From Lineus longissimus (taxonomy: Eukaryota > Nemertea > Pilidiophora > Heteronemertea > Lineidae), in assembly GCF_910592395.1 (NCBI RefSeq), contig NC_088317.1:806001-870000 (forward strand): DNA of 64,000 nucleotides, given 5' to 3'. A program made the position numbers and the translations under genes. A model generated the notes under the pieces. That model made no database searches, was not told where the DNA came from, and saw nothing but the letters and a program-made list of their open reading frames with translations. This document shows, in pieces, positions 61,393 through 64,000 of this stretch. Each line of letters opens with the position of its first letter. Positions within the stretch are counted from its first letter, which is position 1.

Positions 61393-61642
61393 ATACGGCC
61401 GTCTCATGATGTCCGTCACGGAGGACTAGATGTATTTGTTTATGTCTAGTCTACTCTAAACTGTGTTGTTGTCTTCGTCAGCAGTCAAGAGACAGAATGA
61501 GGAATGACGGGTGTCCTTCACTATTGTGACAATGTCTCCGCAGAGACTTTATAAGTTTTAGGAGTGCCCAAGTTCCTGTCCCCTCAGATGTAATTTGTGC
61601 CCACTACTGCATGTCCAAGCCAAAAACGAATCGATTGTTATC

Positions 61643-61656
61643 AATAAAGGTTTATT
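61643..61656. terminator. Back-to-back poly(A) signals of SLC19A (+) and the ARF-like gene (-)
   Basis: AATAAAGGTTTATT holds AATAAA on the plus strand (61643-61648) and AATAAA on the minus strand (61651-61656). The first lies 250 bases after the SLC19A stop at 61392, the second 281 bases after the ARF-like stop at 61937. Cleavage downstream of each would make the two 3' UTRs overlap by a few tens of bases. A second plus-strand AATAAA lies at about 61685. Confidence 0.7.
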
Positions 61657-61936
61657 ATCAATTCGATACAAAAATTCAAATGCAATAAAACAATAATTTG
61701 ACACAAATACAACATACATTCTTCTGGCAGTAATCAGTTACATGTTCATATAGACAGAAGGACATGGTCAGCAATAAAACAGTGATGAAAAGAAGGACAG
61801 ATTGTCCACATTAAGTAAGGCACCGCAGAACTGATAATACCATACTGCTGCAAGAAGATCGAAGCTTACTGTACTCCCATATCAGTACTTAATAAAATGT
61901 TTAATTACAGTAAAATGTTTTTGTCACAATCACATG

Positions 61937-64000
<2,064 letters not shown>

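Overview
The window is nuclear DNA from an invertebrate animal. Its coding sequence is split into short exons by GT-AG introns (one intron is GC-AG). Non-coding DNA is AT-leaning and carries many MITE-like inverted-repeat elements, minisatellites and microsatellites. Gene content (neuroligin, WNT11, an SLC19A vitamin transporter, an ARF-family GTPase, an astacin-derived protein) is metazoan. The neuroligin reads closer to protostome neuroligins as I remember them (for example [13 protein letters not shown]), and WNT11 is retained, so a lophotrochozoan such as a brachiopod, mollusc, annelid or nemertean is my best guess. This is an inference; another marine invertebrate is possible.

Layout. 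1-16261: no recognisable exon; holds a 35-bp minisatellite, two short tandem duplications, a ~0.9-kb inverted-repeat transposon, a degenerate satellite-like block and a broken tRNA-Thr. It is probably intron or upstream flank of the neuroligin. 16262-27324 (+): six exons of a neuroligin, from the oxyanion-hole region to the PDZ-binding C-terminus; the 5' exons were not found. 27325-38587: intergenic, with a palindromic MITE, a three-copy tandem array of another MITE, a hairpin and a strong foldback element. 38672-43173 (+): a complete 12-exon gene for a 578-residue secreted, surface-anchored protein with the order signal peptide, furin site, astacin fold, EGF, CUB, Ly6/uPAR, C-terminal hydrophobic anchor. 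Every zinc ligand and the catalytic Glu of the astacin domain are replaced. 45856-57354 (-): a complete six-exon WNT11, with a ~40-residue insert and a GC-AG intron. 58953-61392 (+): a complete four-exon SLC19A thiamine/folate-family transporter, head-to-head with WNT11. 61937-64000 (-): an ARF-family GTPase running off the right edge, tail-to-tail with SLC19A, the two poly(A) signals lying 2 bp apart.

The genes do not form a pathway. Neuroligin (synaptic adhesion), WNT11 (secreted morphogen) and the pseudo-astacin/LU protein all act outside or at the surface of the cell; SLC19A is a plasma-membrane carrier; the ARF-like protein would act on internal membranes. The strongest candidate for something undescribed is the catalytically dead astacin fused to a Ly6/uPAR module. 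Next are the ARF-like GTPase with an altered switch-II motif and C-terminal tail, and the cysteine-rich loop in the transporter.
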